5,971 nucleotides of DNA from NCBI GenBank assembly GCA_015657395.1, contig JADLKI010000009.1, forward strand, positions 204,056 to 210,026. Reading direction: 5' to 3'. Under the pieces are notes generated by a model. The model ran no database searches, was not told the origin of the DNA, and saw only the letters and a program-made list of their open reading frames with translations. Origin of the DNA: Spirochaetales bacterium. GTDB lineage: Bacteria > Spirochaetota > Spirochaetia > Treponematales > Rectinemataceae. This document shows positions 4,880-5,971 of this stretch, piece by piece. Position 1 is the stretch's first letter. Every line of letters starts with the position of its first letter. The position numbers and the translations under genes were made by a program.

Positions 4880-5971
4880 ATGTCCCTTCAGATTTCCGAT
4901 CTCAGCAGTGCGGTGCTCCACACCCACTATGCCGTCCGCGGAGCCATCGCGGTGCGCGCCCAACAGCTTGAAAATCAAGGCAAAGAGGTAATCTACTGCA
5001 ATATCGGCAATCCGCAGTCCCTGGGCCAGACGCCGCTCGCGTATGTCCGGGACGTGCTGGCGCTGTGCGAACAGCCCGAACTGCTGAAGAGGGCGGACCA
5101 CCTGCTCCCAGACGATATTCGGGAGAAGGCGCGCTACATTCTCGATCAGTCGAAATATGGGCTCGGCGCCTATTCGGAATCGAAGGGACTCCGTTTTGTC
5201 CGCGCGGCAATCTCGAAATTCATCGCCGCGCGCGACAGTCACGACGGCGTAGAACAGGTCTCCAATCCGGACCACGTCTATCTCACGGATGGCGCCTCGA
5301 AGGGCGTCCAGGCAGCCCTCCGCCTCCTCATCGCCTCGGGAAACGACGGTATTCTCATACCGATACCCCAGTACCCGCTCTACTCTGCAACGATCACGCT
5401 CTACGGCGGGCGCCAGATCGGGTATTATCTCGACGAGGACTCCGGCTGGAGCCTCGGCGAAGGGCTGCTCGAGGATGCGGTGCAGGGCGCGATCAAGGAG
5501 GGCATCCGCCCCCGCGCCATCGTCGTCATCAACCCGGGCAACCCCACGGGCAGCGTCCTGAGCGAAGACAACATGCGCATGCTGATTCAGTTCGCGAAGC
5601 GCCACAATCTCGCGATTCTCGCCGACGAAGTCTACCAGGAGAACATCTACAGGCCGGGCCTCAGGTTTGTCTCCTTCGCCCACCTCATGTCGAAACTCGG
5701 GGAGCGCGAGGTGAGTCTTTTCAGCTTCCACTCGACGTCGAAGGGATTTTTCGGAGAGTGCGGACAGCGCGGCGGCTACATGGAAGTGCGCAACGTGCCC
5801 GAAGAGGTGATCGCCCAGATCACAAAACTCCAGTCCGTCTCCCTCTGCGCGAATCTCCCGGGCCAGATTCTCACCTATCTCATGGTCAGTCCGCCCAAGC
5901 CCGGGGAGCCGAGCTTCGCCCGGTATGCCGGCGAGCGCGCCCGCATCCTCGCCGAGCTCGCCGCCCGCGCC
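4880..5971 (+). CDS. Alanine-aminotransferase-type PLP enzyme (class I/II), C-terminus cut by window edge
   Basis: This is a fold-type I, pyridoxal-phosphate-dependent aminotransferase, expected to exchange an amino group between an amino acid (probably alanine) and 2-oxoglutarate in the cytoplasm. The visible 364 residues show CNIGNPQ (about 40-46), GAYSESKG (96-103), the PLP-phosphate region DGASKGVQ (137-144), PQYPLYSA (163-170) with a ring-stacking position at Tyr165, NPGNPTG (218-224), and ADEVYQ (248-253) with the PLP-ring aspartate at Asp249. The Schiff-base lysine is Lys288 in HSTSKGFFGECGQRGGY (284-300). The GECGxRGGY block and the N-terminal insert that includes KRADHLLPDDI are, from memory, hallmarks of the alanine aminotransferase (GPT-like) subgroup rather than AspC or bacterial AlaA. 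Family members usually run to 430-490 residues, so the C-terminal small domain is mostly outside the window. Substrate specificity is inferred. The start is set by a strong ribosome binding site, and the gene is divergent from hflX. Confidence 0.92.
   Translation, partial: MSLQISDLSSAVLHTHYAVRGAIAVRAQQLENQGKEVIYCNIGNPQSLGQTPLAYVRDVLALCEQPELLKRADHLLPDDIREKARYILDQSKYGLGAYSESKGLRFVRAAISKFIAARDSHDGVEQVSNPDHVYLTDGASKGVQAALRLLIASGNDGILIPIPQYPLYSATITLYGGRQIGYYLDEDSGWSLGEGLLEDAVQGAIKEGIRPRAIVVINPGNPTGSVLSEDNMRMLIQFAKRHNLAILADEVYQENIYRPGLRFVSFAHLMSKLGEREVSLFSFHSTSKGFFGECGQRGGYMEVRNVPEEVIAQITKLQSVSLCANLPGQILTYLMVSPPKPGEPSFARYAGERARILAELAARA

Noticed and set aside
4796..5731. A 311-codon open frame on the minus strand antisense to the aminotransferase
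   Set aside because: It overlaps a gene with all PLP motifs and a strong ribosome binding site, shows no domain, and would run through the divergent promoter region. It is an antisense shadow.
1..5971. Mobile element, phage, CRISPR, tRNA/rRNA or defence system
   Set aside because: No transposase, integrase, spaced direct repeats, tRNA-like fold or rRNA motif was seen, and nearly all the sequence is accounted for by five conserved housekeeping genes.

Overview
The window is GC-rich (about 60% by eye) and carries five tightly packed housekeeping genes with no mobile element, RNA gene, CRISPR array or large repeat. Codons strongly favour G or C in the third position, and this leaves long open frames antisense to every gene. 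All five products are ordinary bacterial proteins. The mix hints at a high-GC bacterium outside the Proteobacteria: a BirA without a DNA-binding domain, an alanine-aminotransferase-type enzyme of the eukaryote-like class, and two genes that look leaderless. A high-GC spirochaete is one possibility, but this is a weak inference from recalled family resemblance, not a demonstrated assignment.

Layout. Bases 1-1623 (minus strand) hold the first 541 codons of glmS, glucosamine-6-phosphate synthase, cut at the window's left edge. A 50-base divergent gap (1624-1673) separates it from birA (1674-2531, plus strand), a biotin-protein ligase. birA converges on a ketopantoate-reductase family gene (panE-like, 2514-3443, minus strand), and the two coding regions overlap by 18 bases. 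The panE-like gene lies directly downstream of hflX (3440-4786, minus strand) with an ATGA stop/start overlap, so these two form an operon. A 93-base divergent gap (4787-4879) separates hflX from an aminotransferase (4880 to the right edge, plus strand).

Function. The genes do not form one pathway. glmS feeds amino-sugar and cell-envelope synthesis, and birA activates biotin carboxylases. The panE-like gene probably serves pantothenate/CoA synthesis, hflX acts on ribosomes, and the aminotransferase links alanine (or a related amino acid) to pyruvate and glutamate. Pantothenate and biotin both serve fatty-acid and acyl metabolism, but the gene layout shows no co-regulation.

The most notable signals are in gene expression. 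birA and hflX both lack a convincing Shine-Dalgarno sequence, and both carry a -10-like hexamer ending exactly 6 bases before the ATG, as expected for leaderless transcripts. glmS and the aminotransferase have clear ribosome binding sites. Two perfect 10-base palindromes flank the birA start codon. BirA also carries low-complexity insertions between its conserved motifs. I found no evidence for a novel multi-gene system here.
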